A DNA stretch of 46,625 bases. Origin: Tagaea sp. CACIAM 22H2. GTDB lineage: Bacteria; Pseudomonadota; Alphaproteobacteria; CACIAM-22H2. Position numbers and translations under genes: made by a program. The notes under the pieces were generated by a model. The model ran no database searches. It worked only from the letters and a program-made list of their open reading frames with translations, and had not been told where the DNA came from. Within the stretch, counting starts at the first letter, position 1. Each line of letters starts with the position of its first letter. Shown one piece after another: positions 25,983 through 34,625 of the stretch. The stretch lies in assembly GCA_014444615.1 (NCBI GenBank), contig PVXE01000034.1, forward strand, positions 1 to 46,625, in the 5' to 3' direction.

Positions 25983-26941
25983 ACGACGGTGTCGCCGGGG
26001 GCGGGCGCGCCGCCCTTCGACACCGCGACGAAATTGGCGAACATCCGGCGGACCGTCGGTTCGAACAGCTCCGCTGCGATGGCGCCCAGATGTGGCGTCA
26101 GCACCAGATTGTCGAGACCGATCAGCTTGCTGTCGGCGGGCAGCGGCTCGATTTCGAAAACATCCATCGCCGCGGCGTGGATGACGCCGCCGCGCAACGC
26201 CGCGATCAGATCGTCTTCGGCGACGACGCCACCGCGCGCGAGGTTGATCAAGATCGCCGTGCGCTTCATCGACGCGAGCGTTTTGGCGTTGATCATGTTC
26301 GCCGTTTCGGGCGTCAGCGGGCAATGCAGGCTGACATAGTCGGCGCAGGCGAGAAGCTCGGCAAGCGGCACATGACGCGCGCGCAATTCTGCCTCGACCT
26401 TCGCGTCGGCGCGATTGCGCTGGAAATACAGGATCTCGCATTCGAAGCCCGCCAGGCGGCGCGCCAGCATCTGCCCGATCGCCCCGAACCCGACGATACC
26501 GACGGTCTTCTTCGACAGCATGAAATTCTCGCGCGGCAAGCGGCCGCCGCACCATTCGCCTTTTTGCATTTCCGCATGGCCATAGGCGATCTGGCGTCCG
26601 GTCGAGAGCATCAGGCCGATCGCCAGTTCGGCGACGGCGCCCGCGTTGCTGCCCGGCGTGCGCGCGACGCGAATGCCCAATTCGCGCGCGGTGTCGATGT
26701 CCAGATTGTCGACGCCCACGCCCCATTTGTGCAGAACCTTGAGCTTCTTCGCCGCGCGCAGAATATCGCCCGAGACGCCGCGCTGACCGGCGATCGCGTA
26801 ATCCGCGTCGACGATCGCGGCCTTCACGGCCTCGTCGTCGCGCGCTTTCGCGGCGTCGATTTCGAACCCGGGCGGCAGCAACGCACGCAACGCATTCAGG
26901 CGTTTCTCGGCCATCACGTCGACGATCAAAATCTTTTCCAT
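25979..26941 (-). CDS. D-2-hydroxyacid dehydrogenase family protein
   Basis: This 320-residue protein is an NAD(P)-dependent D-isomer 2-hydroxyacid dehydrogenase. The nucleotide site VGIVGFGAIGQMLARRL lies near residue 142. The catalytic triad regions are present: Arg in ILINLARGGVV, Glu in MDVFEIEPLP and His in LVLTPHLGAI. It follows the gamma-glutamyltransferase-like gene by six bases on the same strand, so the two form an operon. Its TAG stop overlaps the TAA of the convergent RraA-like gene. The substrate is probably a 2-keto/2-hydroxy acid such as glyoxylate, hydroxypyruvate or a phosphoglycerate relative; not decidable here. Confidence 0.94.
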   Translation of the reverse strand: MEKILIVDVMAEKRLNALRALLPPGFEIDAAKARDDEAVKAAIVDADYAIAGQRGVSGDILRAAKKLKVLHKWGVGVDNLDIDTARELGIRVARTPGSNAGAVAELAIGLMLSTGRQIAYGHAEMQKGEWCGGRLPRENFMLSKKTVGIVGFGAIGQMLARRLAGFECEILYFQRNRADAKVEAELRARHVPLAELLACADYVSLHCPLTPETANMINAKTLASMKRTAILINLARGGVVAEDDLIAALRGGVIHAAAMDVFEIEPLPADSKLIGLDNLVLTPHLGAIAAELFEPTVRRMFANFVAVSKGGAPAPGDTVV

Positions 26942-26947
26942 GTTCCC

Positions 26948-28663
26948 TCAGACTGTAAAGCGCACACCCGGCCGCGCGAGGCCGCCGGAAATTCCGACGG
27001 GCGTACCGTCGGCGCGCCAGCAGGCGGCCCCGGTCATCGTGCCGTCGGGCTCGAACGCGACGATGCCCATACCGCCGGCCACGCGCTTCACGCGCTGGAT
27101 TTTGTGGCCGCGCGCGGCCAGCGCTTGCGCCGTCGCTTCCGGGATGCCGGGTTCGAGTTCCAGCACGCCGCCTTCGGTCCACACGCGCGGTGCTTCGGCC
27201 GCTTCCTGCGGCGACATGCTGTGATCGACCATGTTGACGATCGCCTGCATCGCCGACGGGAAGATACGCAGCGCCCCCGGCAAGCCCAGCGCGAAGATCG
27301 GTTTGCCGTCGCGGATCGCGATGGTCGGCGCCATCGACGTATAGACGCGCTTGCCCGGCGCGATCGACAGCGCGTTACCCGGATGCGGGTCGAAATTATG
27401 CATGTAGTCGTTGGCGATCAGGCCCGTGCCCGGAATTGCCACGCAAGCGCCGAACACGCCGTTCAGCGTTTGCGTCGAGGCGACGACGTTGCCGAACGCG
27501 TCGGCGACGCTGACATGCGTCGTGCAGGCTTTCTCGCCCGACGCAAGGCCCGGCCCCCAGTCTTGCGTAAGATCCATACGGATCTTCGCGCGCCGCTCGG
27601 CCGCGTACTCCTTCGATATGATGCGCGCGACGGGCACGTCGACGAAGGCGGGATCGGCGGTCGCCACGGCCCGGTCGGCGAAGGCGATGCGCATGACCTC
27701 GGCCAGAAGATGCGTGGCGTCGGGCGAGGCGAAGCCGAGTGCCTTCATGTCGTAGCCTTCGAGCAGATTGAGCATCTGCGCGATATGCACACCGGCCGAC
27801 GAGGGCGGCGGCGCCCCCACGATCTCGACGCCGCGATAATTGCCGCGCACCGGTTCTCGCTCGACGGGCTTGTAGGCGGCAAGATCGCCTTCGTCGATCA
27901 AGCCGCCGTTCTTGGCCATATAGGCGACGAGCTTTTCGCCGATCGGGCCGCCGTAAAGGGCGCGCGGCCCCATCTCGGCGATCAGGCGCAGGCTCTCGGC
28001 CGTTTCGGAGCGCATGACGCGTGTTCCCTTGGCCAAGGGTTTCCCGCCCGGCAGAAACATCGCGGCGAGTTCGCCGTCGCGCGCCAAATCCTTGGCCGTG
28101 TCGGTAACGCAGTCGACCAGATAATCGGTCGCGGCGAAGCCGCGTGCCGCGTAGCGGATCGCCGGTTCGACCGCGCGCGTGAGCGTAATCGTGCCGTAGC
28201 GCTCCAACGCTAGGCACCAGCCGGCCAGCGCCCCCGGAACGGCGCAAGCCAGCGGTCCGAATTCGTTGACGCGGCCTTCGACTTCGCGCCGCCGCGCGAG
28301 TTCCGTCGAAACCGGCTTGTACATATCGGCGCGCGCCTTGCGCGGCGCCGTGCCCAGCGCGTCGATGATCGTGTGACGGCCGTCCGCCAAGCGGATATGC
28401 GCAACCCCGCCGCCCAGCGGGCCGACCATCATCGGCTCGACGACCGATAGCGCGAAGAACGCCGTCACCGCCGCGTCGATGGCGTTGCCGCCTTCGAGAA
28501 GAACTTCCGCCGCTGCGGCCGAGGCCAGCGGATGGTTGGTGACGGCCATGCCGCGCGAACCCCGCGCGGGCCGTTTTTCGCAAATGAACATGCGCCCGAC
28601 GATACCTTCGAAAAATCGCTTTGGCAGTCTACCGTCTGAATCGTCGGACGCAACGTTTCCCAT
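26948..28663 (-). CDS. Gamma-glutamyltransferase-like Ntn hydrolase
   Basis: This protein of up to 571 residues belongs to the gamma-glutamyltranspeptidase / cephalosporin acylase family, which self-cleaves before a nucleophilic threonine. That site is the first Thr of TTHVSVADAFGN (about residue 381), with a normal large subunit before and small subunit after it. GMAVTNHPLASAAAAEVL and GNAIDAAVTAFFAL are classic N-terminal motifs. There is no signal peptide with either start, so it is probably cytoplasmic, unlike classical GGT. The start is uncertain: ATG 28663 has no ribosome site; ATG 28591 (MFICEKRPARG) is closer to the family start. It may deacylate or transfer gamma-glutamyl groups on an imported compound. 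Confidence 0.92.
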   Translation of the reverse strand: MGNVASDDSDGRLPKRFFEGIVGRMFICEKRPARGSRGMAVTNHPLASAAAAEVLLEGGNAIDAAVTAFFALSVVEPMMVGPLGGGVAHIRLADGRHTIIDALGTAPRKARADMYKPVSTELARRREVEGRVNEFGPLACAVPGALAGWCLALERYGTITLTRAVEPAIRYAARGFAATDYLVDCVTDTAKDLARDGELAAMFLPGGKPLAKGTRVMRSETAESLRLIAEMGPRALYGGPIGEKLVAYMAKNGGLIDEGDLAAYKPVEREPVRGNYRGVEIVGAPPPSSAGVHIAQMLNLLEGYDMKALGFASPDATHLLAEVMRIAFADRAVATADPAFVDVPVARIISKEYAAERRAKIRMDLTQDWGPGLASGEKACTTHVSVADAFGNVVASTQTLNGVFGACVAIPGTGLIANDYMHNFDPHPGNALSIAPGKRVYTSMAPTIAIRDGKPIFALGLPGALRIFPSAMQAIVNMVDHSMSPQEAAEAPRVWTEGGVLELEPGIPEATAQALAARGHKIQRVKRVAGGMGIVAFEPDGTMTGAACWRADGTPVGISGGLARPGVRFTV

Positions 28664-28839
28664 AGACGTCGAATGGCGCGTGCGCGATCGAACCTAGCCG
28701 TCCACGCGGTTCGCGGAAGTCGCGGTCATGCAAGGGCGAGATCGGACGGCATCGCCGCGAAAATCTTAGCGGCATCCATATGCGTCAGGTCGACGCGCGG
28801 ATTAACTTCAGAAAACTCCGCCTCGAACCGCGCGTCGCG

Positions 28840-30249
28840 TCAAAAGCTGGGCAGCGGCTTGTAACGCCGTTCGCCGACGACACCGCGCACGTAATCCGCC
28901 CCCTTGCGCGCTTGCGCCGCGATCGCCGGCAGATCGATCGTAGTGAGCTCGCCGCGATCGTATAGAACGCGACCCGCGACGATGGTTTGCTGCACCTCGC
29001 CGCGCGTGGCGAAGCGCACGATCTCCGACGGCAGATTCTGCATCGCCAGCAAATGCGGCGCATTGCCGTCGAGCACGACGATATCCGCCGCTTTGCCGGT
29101 TTCGAGCGAACCCGTCAGATCGTCGAGGCGCAGCGCCTGCGCACCTTCGATCGTCGCCATGGCCAGCAATTCGCCGGCGGTGAGGAATTCGGGATCGTAG
29201 GCACCTACGCCGAACTTGGCGCCGTGGATCAGCCAAGCCGCGCGCATGGCGACGAACATATCGTTGCCTTGGTTGTCGCATCCCAGCGTTACGCGGATGC
29301 CGCGCGACCGGAAGCGCGGCAGATTGGGGATCGCATTCATATTGGCGACACATTCAACCGGCGAATGCGCGAGCGCGGCCTTGCCCTCGGCGAGCAACTC
29401 GATCTCGCGTTCGCTCGCCAGCACCGCATGGACCGCGACAAGGTGTTCGTCGATCACGCCCAGATCGGCGAGGCGTTCGATCGGCCGGCGGCCCCAGATC
29501 GACAGGCAGAACTCGACTTCCTCGCGGTCGCGGCCGACATGGACCTGCAAGGTCGCGTCGTTCTTGCGCGCGATCGCGGCACCTTCGCGGAAATAGGTTT
29601 CGGAGAAACCAAGCAGGGCGGAGGCGTTGACGGCGCCCCGGATCAAACCCTTGCCGCGCGCGGGATAGCGGCGCAGGAAATCCTCGGTATGGGCGAGATC
29701 GGCTTCCGCCTCGCCGGGGCGCTTTTTGAGCCAGGATTTGTTGCGCAGCTGCTCGTAAAGGGCGGCGTGATGGAAATCCTGATCGGGGGCGCCGCGCGCC
29801 AGGGCGCAACGAATCCCGGTTTCCTCGATCGCTTGCACGATCGCGGGTTCGTGCGCGGGGTTCAGCGTCCCTTCGCACATCGTCGTCACGCCGGCGCGCA
29901 GCAATTGCGCCGCGATCAGCTTGACGGTGACGCCCGCTTGTTCGGCATCCAGCGAACGCTGGGCGGGCGAATAGATGCGCGGGATCATCGGCAACTCGTT
30001 GCTGGTCAGCGAGCGCACGAAGCATTGCGTGCAATGCGTATGACCTTCGATGAAACCCGGCAGAACGATGGCGGCGGGGCCGCCCAGCGAGCGGGCGGCG
30101 GTATAGCGCTTGGCCATGTCGGCGGCCGTCCCCATCGCGACGATCGCGCCGTTCTTCACGGCGATGGCGCCGTCGTCGAGCACGCGGCGTTGCATGTCCA
30201 TCGTGACGATACGTCCCGTCACGACCAAATCGGCGTGTTCCTGCTGCAC
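28840..30249 (-). CDS. Amidohydrolase (ATZ/TRZ/cytosine-deaminase type) 1
   Basis: This 469-residue metal hydrolase has the amidohydrolase layout: small N-terminal beta domain, HxH motif (His70/His72 in EGHTHCTQ), a third His in LQVHVGRDREEVEF, a fourth in VAVHAVLASE, and the Asp in TLGCDNQGNDM. The C-terminal GKAADIVVLDG is typical of the ATZ/TRZ and cytosine-deaminase-like group, which remove amino or chloro groups from N-heterocycles. GTG 30249 was chosen since it lies 11 bases after the gntR stop, behind a G-rich site, and gives the normal family start. The gene forms an operon with the GntR regulator and faces an importer operon that carries a second amidohydrolase. A 37-codon open extension follows the stop in frame. 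Confidence 0.92.
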   Translation of the reverse strand: MQQEHADLVVTGRIVTMDMQRRVLDDGAIAVKNGAIVAMGTAADMAKRYTAARSLGGPAAIVLPGFIEGHTHCTQCFVRSLTSNELPMIPRIYSPAQRSLDAEQAGVTVKLIAAQLLRAGVTTMCEGTLNPAHEPAIVQAIEETGIRCALARGAPDQDFHHAALYEQLRNKSWLKKRPGEAEADLAHTEDFLRRYPARGKGLIRGAVNASALLGFSETYFREGAAIARKNDATLQVHVGRDREEVEFCLSIWGRRPIERLADLGVIDEHLVAVHAVLASEREIELLAEGKAALAHSPVECVANMNAIPNLPRFRSRGIRVTLGCDNQGNDMFVAMRAAWLIHGAKFGVGAYDPEFLTAGELLAMATIEGAQALRLDDLTGSLETGKAADIVVLDGNAPHLLAMQNLPSEIVRFATRGEVQQTIVAGRVLYDRGELTTIDLPAIAAQARKGADYVRGVVGERRYKPLPSF

Positions 30250-30260
30250 TTCGGCCCCCG

Positions 30261-31022
30261 TTAAAGCGCGATGAGATTGCGGCCCGCGAGCTTCGCGCGG
30301 TCGATCTCGTCGTAGATATCCTTGATCGTTTCCATATGCGCGAGCATCGCGTTCCACGCCGCTTCGCCGTCGCGTGCGCGTATGGCACGCACGATCGGCT
30401 CGTGCTCGCCGGTGAATTTGTCGCGCCGTTCGGGCTTCAACGCCGAGTTGCGCATGGCGCCCCAGGCGATTTCGCGCCGCGCGACGTTGATCGTTTCGAA
30501 CAGGCTGAGCAGCAGCGTGCTGCCCGAGGCGACGGCGATCGCGCGGTGGAAGGCTTCGTCGGCGACCTCGTAGACGTCGACGCTGCGCGCGGTGGCGCAG
30601 CGGCGCAACGCATCCTCGATCGCGTCGATCTGGGCGGGTGTGGCGCGCAGCGCGGCGGCGGCGGCGAGTTGCGGCTCCAGAATGCGCCGCGCTTCGGCGA
30701 TCTCTTTGGGCGTGGTGTGGCGCGCGATCGAGCGCGGATCTAGCGGATCGGCGGCGGGGCGGGGGCCGGCGAACGTGCCCCGCCCGACATGGCGCCAGAT
30801 GCGGCCCTCGCTTTCCAACCGGTCGAGCGCCTTGCGCACCGCATGGCGCGTGACGCCCAGGCTTTCGCTCAGATTGCGTTCGGTCGGCAGCGGTTGATCG
30901 GGATTGGCCTTGGCGGCCTCGACGATCTTGTCGATCGCCTTTTCGATGGAATCCGTCAGTGCCGTGCCGGTTTCAATTGTCACGCCCATTTTAGCAACCA
31001 ATTCTGCAATGGTCGGATGCAC
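30261..31022 (-). CDS. GntR-family regulator (FadR/FCD type)
   Basis: This 253-residue regulator has the GntR winged helix near residues 25-90 (LPTERNLSESLGVTRHAVRKALDRLE and GTF) and a C-terminal all-helical FCD ligand domain (about 108-235) with the conserved RRILEP and EVADEAFHRAI metal-site stretches. ATG 31022 is the longest start; ATG 30989 (MGVTIETG) is a possible shorter one. The gene is divergent from the importer operon at 31207 and lies upstream of amidohydrolase 1. It is likely to repress both directions until an imported ligand or its product binds. The operator is not certain; a TTATCGA direct repeat lies in the shared gap. Confidence 0.94.
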   Translation of the reverse strand: MHPTIAELVAKMGVTIETGTALTDSIEKAIDKIVEAAKANPDQPLPTERNLSESLGVTRHAVRKALDRLESEGRIWRHVGRGTFAGPRPAADPLDPRSIARHTTPKEIAEARRILEPQLAAAAALRATPAQIDAIEDALRRCATARSVDVYEVADEAFHRAIAVASGSTLLLSLFETINVARREIAWGAMRNSALKPERRDKFTGEHEPIVRAIRARDGEAAWNAMLAHMETIKDIYDEIDRAKLAGRNLIAL

Positions 31023-31077
31023 TTTGCCCTGCCATTGGCGTAAATTCCAGGCATACTTTCGTCAGCTTCAGGGAATG

Positions 31078-31093
31078 TTATCGATTTTATCGA
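31078..31093. repeat. Direct repeat TTATCGA in the gntR/importer gap
   Basis: TTATCGA occurs twice, nine bases apart (31078 and 31087), in the 184-base divergent promoter region. It is AT-rich compared with its surroundings. It could be the GntR operator or a promoter part. It does not show the usual TNGTNNNACNA GntR dyad, so this is weak. Confidence 0.25.
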
Positions 31094-31118
31094 CATCGGC
31101 GAGTGAACTTGCACGTGC

Positions 31119-31157
31119 CGGGCCGCAACCGGTCGGGGTTGGTTCCGGTGCGGCCCG
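31119..31157 (+). other. Long leader hairpin before the importer operon
   Basis: CGGGCCGC (31119) pairs with GCGGCCCG (31150), and the inner ACCGG pairs with CCGGT, with one bulged A and a 12-base loop. This gives a 13-pair stem about 50 bases before ATG 31207. It is followed by ATCTTTGC, too poor in T for a clear terminator. It may act as an attenuator or 5' stability element. Confidence 0.5.
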
Positions 31158-31206
31158 ATCTTTGCTGCAACAAATTCCGACCAATCTCGTTCAAGGGGGT
31201 TCGACC

Positions 31207-32277
31207 ATGTCGCTTCGTTCCGTTCTCGGCGCCGGTTTGCTTGCCGGATTTCTGCTCGCCCTGCCGCAGGCGCAGGCCCAGCAATCGACCACGCTGACCG
31301 TCGCCAATAACGGCGGGGCGGCCGGCGTGGGTTTCCGCGAGGCCTATTACAAGCCGTGGACGGCCGCGACCGGCCGTCAGGTGATCGACGACAGCTTCAA
31401 CCAGGAATTGGCGCGGCTGCGTTCGCAGGTCGAAACGAAGAACCTCACCTGGGACGTCGTCAGCGTCACCGCGATCAACGAAGCGACGGCATGCGAGGAA
31501 GGCCTGCTCGAGCAAATCGATTGGTCGAAGATCCTCGACCCGAAGGATTTCGAGGGCGTGGGCGGTTTCGGCAAATGCGGCATCCCGAACAATTTCGTGT
31601 CGGGCGGCCTTGTCTATGACGGCGACAAGTTCCCGAACGGCACGGGGCCGAAGACCTGGCAGGACTTCTGGGACGTGCAGAAATTCCCGGGCAAGCGCGG
31701 TCTTCTCTATCGCGCCGAGCAGACGATGGAAGTGGCGCTGATGGCCGATGGCGTGGCGCCCGCCGACGCGATGAAGGTGCTGGCGGCACCCGGCGGGGTC
31801 GAGCGCGCCTTCCGCAAGCTTGCCGAGTTGAAGCCGCATATCCGCTGGTGGAAGAGCGGCGACGAGTCGATGCAGAACATCCTGAACGGCGACGTCGTGA
31901 TGACTTTCGCGTGGAATGGCCGCGTGTCCACCGCCAACCGGACGAACAAGCGCAATCTGAAGATCGAGTTCGGTGCCGGCCACGTCTCGGGCAGCCAGAT
32001 GATCGCGATCATGAAGGGCACGCCCAAGAAGGATATCGCGATCGAGTTCATCAAATTCACCTCGGCCCCGCCGCAACAGGCCAATTTCGCGCGCGCGATC
32101 GACTATGCGCCGGCGAACGCCAAGGCCTATCCGCTAATGACCGAACTCGAACGTTCGACGCTGCCCAGCGGCCATCTGCATCTCGCCTCGCTGCAATCGG
32201 GATCGCTGTATCTCGATTTCTGGCTCAACAACGGCGACGCGCTGTTGCAGCGCTTCATCCAGTTCGCCGCCCAATAA
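31207..32277 (+). CDS. ABC substrate-binding protein 1 (PotD/AfuA-like)
   Basis: This 356-residue receptor has a Sec-type signal (MSLRSVLGAGLLAGFLLALP, cleavage after AQA near 24). The mature start LTVANNGGAAGVGFREAYYKPW and the AVAPADAMKVLAAPGG-like helix are typical of spermidine/putrescine-type receptors. Cys96 and Cys124 (ACEEGLLEQIDW and FGKCGIPN) probably form a disulfide. The next gene is a paralogue with the same two cysteines. SD-like AAGGGGG precedes ATG 31207. Upstream in-frame codons from 30904 are not coding-like. It probably binds the nitrogenous substrate of the amidohydrolases; the exact ligand is unknown. Confidence 0.92.
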   Translation: MSLRSVLGAGLLAGFLLALPQAQAQQSTTLTVANNGGAAGVGFREAYYKPWTAATGRQVIDDSFNQELARLRSQVETKNLTWDVVSVTAINEATACEEGLLEQIDWSKILDPKDFEGVGGFGKCGIPNNFVSGGLVYDGDKFPNGTGPKTWQDFWDVQKFPGKRGLLYRAEQTMEVALMADGVAPADAMKVLAAPGGVERAFRKLAELKPHIRWWKSGDESMQNILNGDVVMTFAWNGRVSTANRTNKRNLKIEFGAGHVSGSQMIAIMKGTPKKDIAIEFIKFTSAPPQQANFARAIDYAPANAKAYPLMTELERSTLPSGHLHLASLQSGSLYLDFWLNNGDALLQRFIQFAAQ

Positions 32278-32306
32278 GTCGCTCCAACCCCGAAAGGATC
32301 CCGACG

Positions 32307-33368
32307 ATGCCATTTCCCCTCGCGGCACTCGGCGTGCTGGCCGCCCTCGTGGCCGCCGGTCCGGCGGTCGCCCAGCAACGCCAAGTCACCCTCGTCAACC
32401 AGGGCGGCGCGCCCGCCGAAGCGCAGCGCGTCGCCGTGTTCGAGCCGTTCACGCGCGAGACGGGCATTCGCGTCGTCGTGGATACCTACAATCAGGAGCT
32501 TGCGCGGCTGCGCTCCCAGATCGAAACCAAGAATCTGATCTGGGACATCGTCAGCCTCAACCCCATCAACGAAGCGGCGGGGTGCGAAGAAGGTCTGCTC
32601 GAGAAGATCGACTGGAAGCAATACATCCCCGCGAAGCCGTTCGAAGCGGTCGGCGGGTTCGGCGCTTGCGGCGCGCCGTATCTCATCTCGCCGGGCGTGC
32701 TCGCCTACGATTCCGACAAGCTGAAGGGCGATCAGGCGCCGACCAGCTGGCAGGATTTCTGGAACGTCGAGAAATTCCCCGGCAAGCGCGGGATGCTGTA
32801 TCAGCCCGATCAGATGCTGGAAGTGGCGCTGATCGCCGACGGCGTGGCGCCGCCCGACGTGCCCAAGGTGCTGACGGCGCCCGGCGGCGTGGATCGCGCC
32901 TTCCGCAAGCTCGGCGAAATCAAGCCGCACGTGAAATGGTGGCGCAGCGGCGACGAATCCATGCAGCTGATCCTGACCGGCGAAGTGACGATGGGCTATG
33001 GTTGGCAGGGCCGCGTGCTGGCGGCCAACGCGACCAACAAGCGCAACCTCAAAATCGTCTGGCCGGCCGGCTACGTGAACGCCATCATCTATCTGGGCGT
33101 CATGAAGGGCACGCCGCGTAAAGACGATGCGATCAAGCTGATCCAATACAATCTGTCGACCCCCGCGATGGCGCGCTATGCCGACATCATGGGCTTGCCG
33201 CCGGCGAACGCGGACACCTATCCGCTGCTGTCGGAAGCCAAGCGCGCCGATCTGCCGGGCCAGTATCTCGATCGCGGCATGATGCAAGGCGGTTCGACCT
33301 ATATCAATTTCTGGCTCGATAACGGCGATGCGATCCGCCAACGTTTCGCGACGTTCGTGGCGCAATAA
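32307..33368 (+). CDS. ABC substrate-binding protein 2 (paralogue of protein 1)
   Basis: This 353-residue receptor is clearly a paralogue of the preceding one: ELARLRSQIETKNL, CEEGLLEKIDW, FPGKRGMLY and KWWRSGDESMQ recur at matching positions, and the cysteine pair (93 and 121) keeps the same spacing of 28. The signal peptide is odd: MPFPLAALGVLAALVAAGPAVA has no positive charge at its start. AAAGGA precedes ATG 32307 and no better start is visible. Divergence is substantial, so the duplication is not recent. Two receptors for one permease pair suggest two related ligands. Confidence 0.92.
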   Translation: MPFPLAALGVLAALVAAGPAVAQQRQVTLVNQGGAPAEAQRVAVFEPFTRETGIRVVVDTYNQELARLRSQIETKNLIWDIVSLNPINEAAGCEEGLLEKIDWKQYIPAKPFEAVGGFGACGAPYLISPGVLAYDSDKLKGDQAPTSWQDFWNVEKFPGKRGMLYQPDQMLEVALIADGVAPPDVPKVLTAPGGVDRAFRKLGEIKPHVKWWRSGDESMQLILTGEVTMGYGWQGRVLAANATNKRNLKIVWPAGYVNAIIYLGVMKGTPRKDDAIKLIQYNLSTPAMARYADIMGLPPANADTYPLLSEAKRADLPGQYLDRGMMQGGSTYINFWLDNGDAIRQRFATFVAQ

Positions 33369-33371
33369 CGC

Positions 33372-34625
33372 GTGAACGCGATCGCAAGCACCGAAACGGC
33401 GCGTCGCGGTGGAGGTGTCGACCTTCGCCGCGACGTCGCGCGTGCGGAACGGCGGCACCGTTTCACTATGCTGGCGCTGATGGCGCCCAGCGTGGTGTTC
33501 GTGTGCCTCGTCTTCGTGCTGCCGATCGCGTTGTTTCTGTTCCGCGCGGTCGACAATTCCGACGTGCCGCGGGCTTTGCCGAAGCTTGCGTTGGTGATCG
33601 GCACGTGGAACGACGGCGAACTACCGCCCGAACCGGTCTATCGCGCGCTGGTCGCGGATCTGACGGTGTTGCGCGGCTCGCCGGAACTCGCGATCCTCGC
33701 GCGGCGCTTGAATTATGCGCTTCCCGGCTTTCGCGGCACGTTGACGCGCACGGGACGCATGCTGCCGGCATCCGACGTGCCGTCGGCCAAAGACGCGCTG
33801 ATCGCCGTCGACGCCAAATGGGCCGATCCGGAAATCTGGGCGGTCTTGCGCCAGCAATCCGGGCCGGTCACCGATTTCTTCCTGCTGACGGCGCTCGACC
33901 GCAAACGGGATGTGGCGGGCGATATCGTGCCGGTCGCGGGCGATCAGGCGATCTTCATCGATCTCTACGGCCGGACGCTGTGGGTCAGTCTCGGCGTCAC
34001 GCTGTTTTGCGTGATCCTCGGCTTTCCGATCGCCGCGGCGATGGCGCGCGCCACCCCGGCCACGGCGAATTGGATGTTGCTCGGCGTGCTTGTGCCGTTT
34101 TGGACATCGCTTCTGGTGCGCACGACCGCCTGGGTCATCCTGCTGCAGAACGAAGGTTTGGTGAACCGCGCGCTGATATGGCTCGGCGTCTTGGATACGC
34201 CGTTGCAGCTCGTGTTCAACCGGACCGGCGTCTATATCGCCATGGTCCATGTGCTGCTGCCTTACATGATTTTGCCGCTTTACAGCGTCATGAAGGGTAT
34301 CCAGCAGAGCCATTTGCGGGCGGCGTCGTCTTTGGGCGCCTCGCCGCTGCGGGTGTTCTTCACCATCTATCTGCCGCTCAGCATGCCCGGCGTTGTGGCC
34401 GGGGCGACACTCGTGTTTGTTTCCGCCGTCGGGTTCTACGTGACGCCCGCCCTGGTCGGCGGTCCGCGCGACCAGATGATCGGCTATTTCATTTCGTACT
34501 TCACGAATTCGGCGGTGAACTGGGGGCTTGCCTCGGCGCTCGGCGCGTTCCTGCTTCTGCTGGTCGCGATCACCTACTTGATCTTGGGCAAGCTGGTCGG
34601 CTTCGATCGCTTGAAGGTGCGCTGA
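33372..34625 (+). CDS. ABC permease (PotB type) with large insert
   Basis: This 417-residue permease is about 120-140 residues longer than normal PotB proteins. After the first membrane helix (about residues 33-57) comes a long hydrophilic segment (to about 190) before the remaining five helices. The normal EAA loop is LRAASSLGASPLRVFFTIYLP, followed by GFYVTPALVGGPRDQM. The start is GTG 33372, three bases after the receptor stop. The stop TGA shares one base with the next ATG (TGATG). The insert should lie in the periplasm, where it could touch the receptor; its role is unknown, though such long permeases occur in this subfamily. Confidence 0.94.
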   Translation: MNAIASTETARRGGGVDLRRDVARAERRHRFTMLALMAPSVVFVCLVFVLPIALFLFRAVDNSDVPRALPKLALVIGTWNDGELPPEPVYRALVADLTVLRGSPELAILARRLNYALPGFRGTLTRTGRMLPASDVPSAKDALIAVDAKWADPEIWAVLRQQSGPVTDFFLLTALDRKRDVAGDIVPVAGDQAIFIDLYGRTLWVSLGVTLFCVILGFPIAAAMARATPATANWMLLGVLVPFWTSLLVRTTAWVILLQNEGLVNRALIWLGVLDTPLQLVFNRTGVYIAMVHVLLPYMILPLYSVMKGIQQSHLRAASSLGASPLRVFFTIYLPLSMPGVVAGATLVFVSAVGFYVTPALVGGPRDQMIGYFISYFTNSAVNWGLASALGAFLLLLVAITYLILGKLVGFDRLKVR

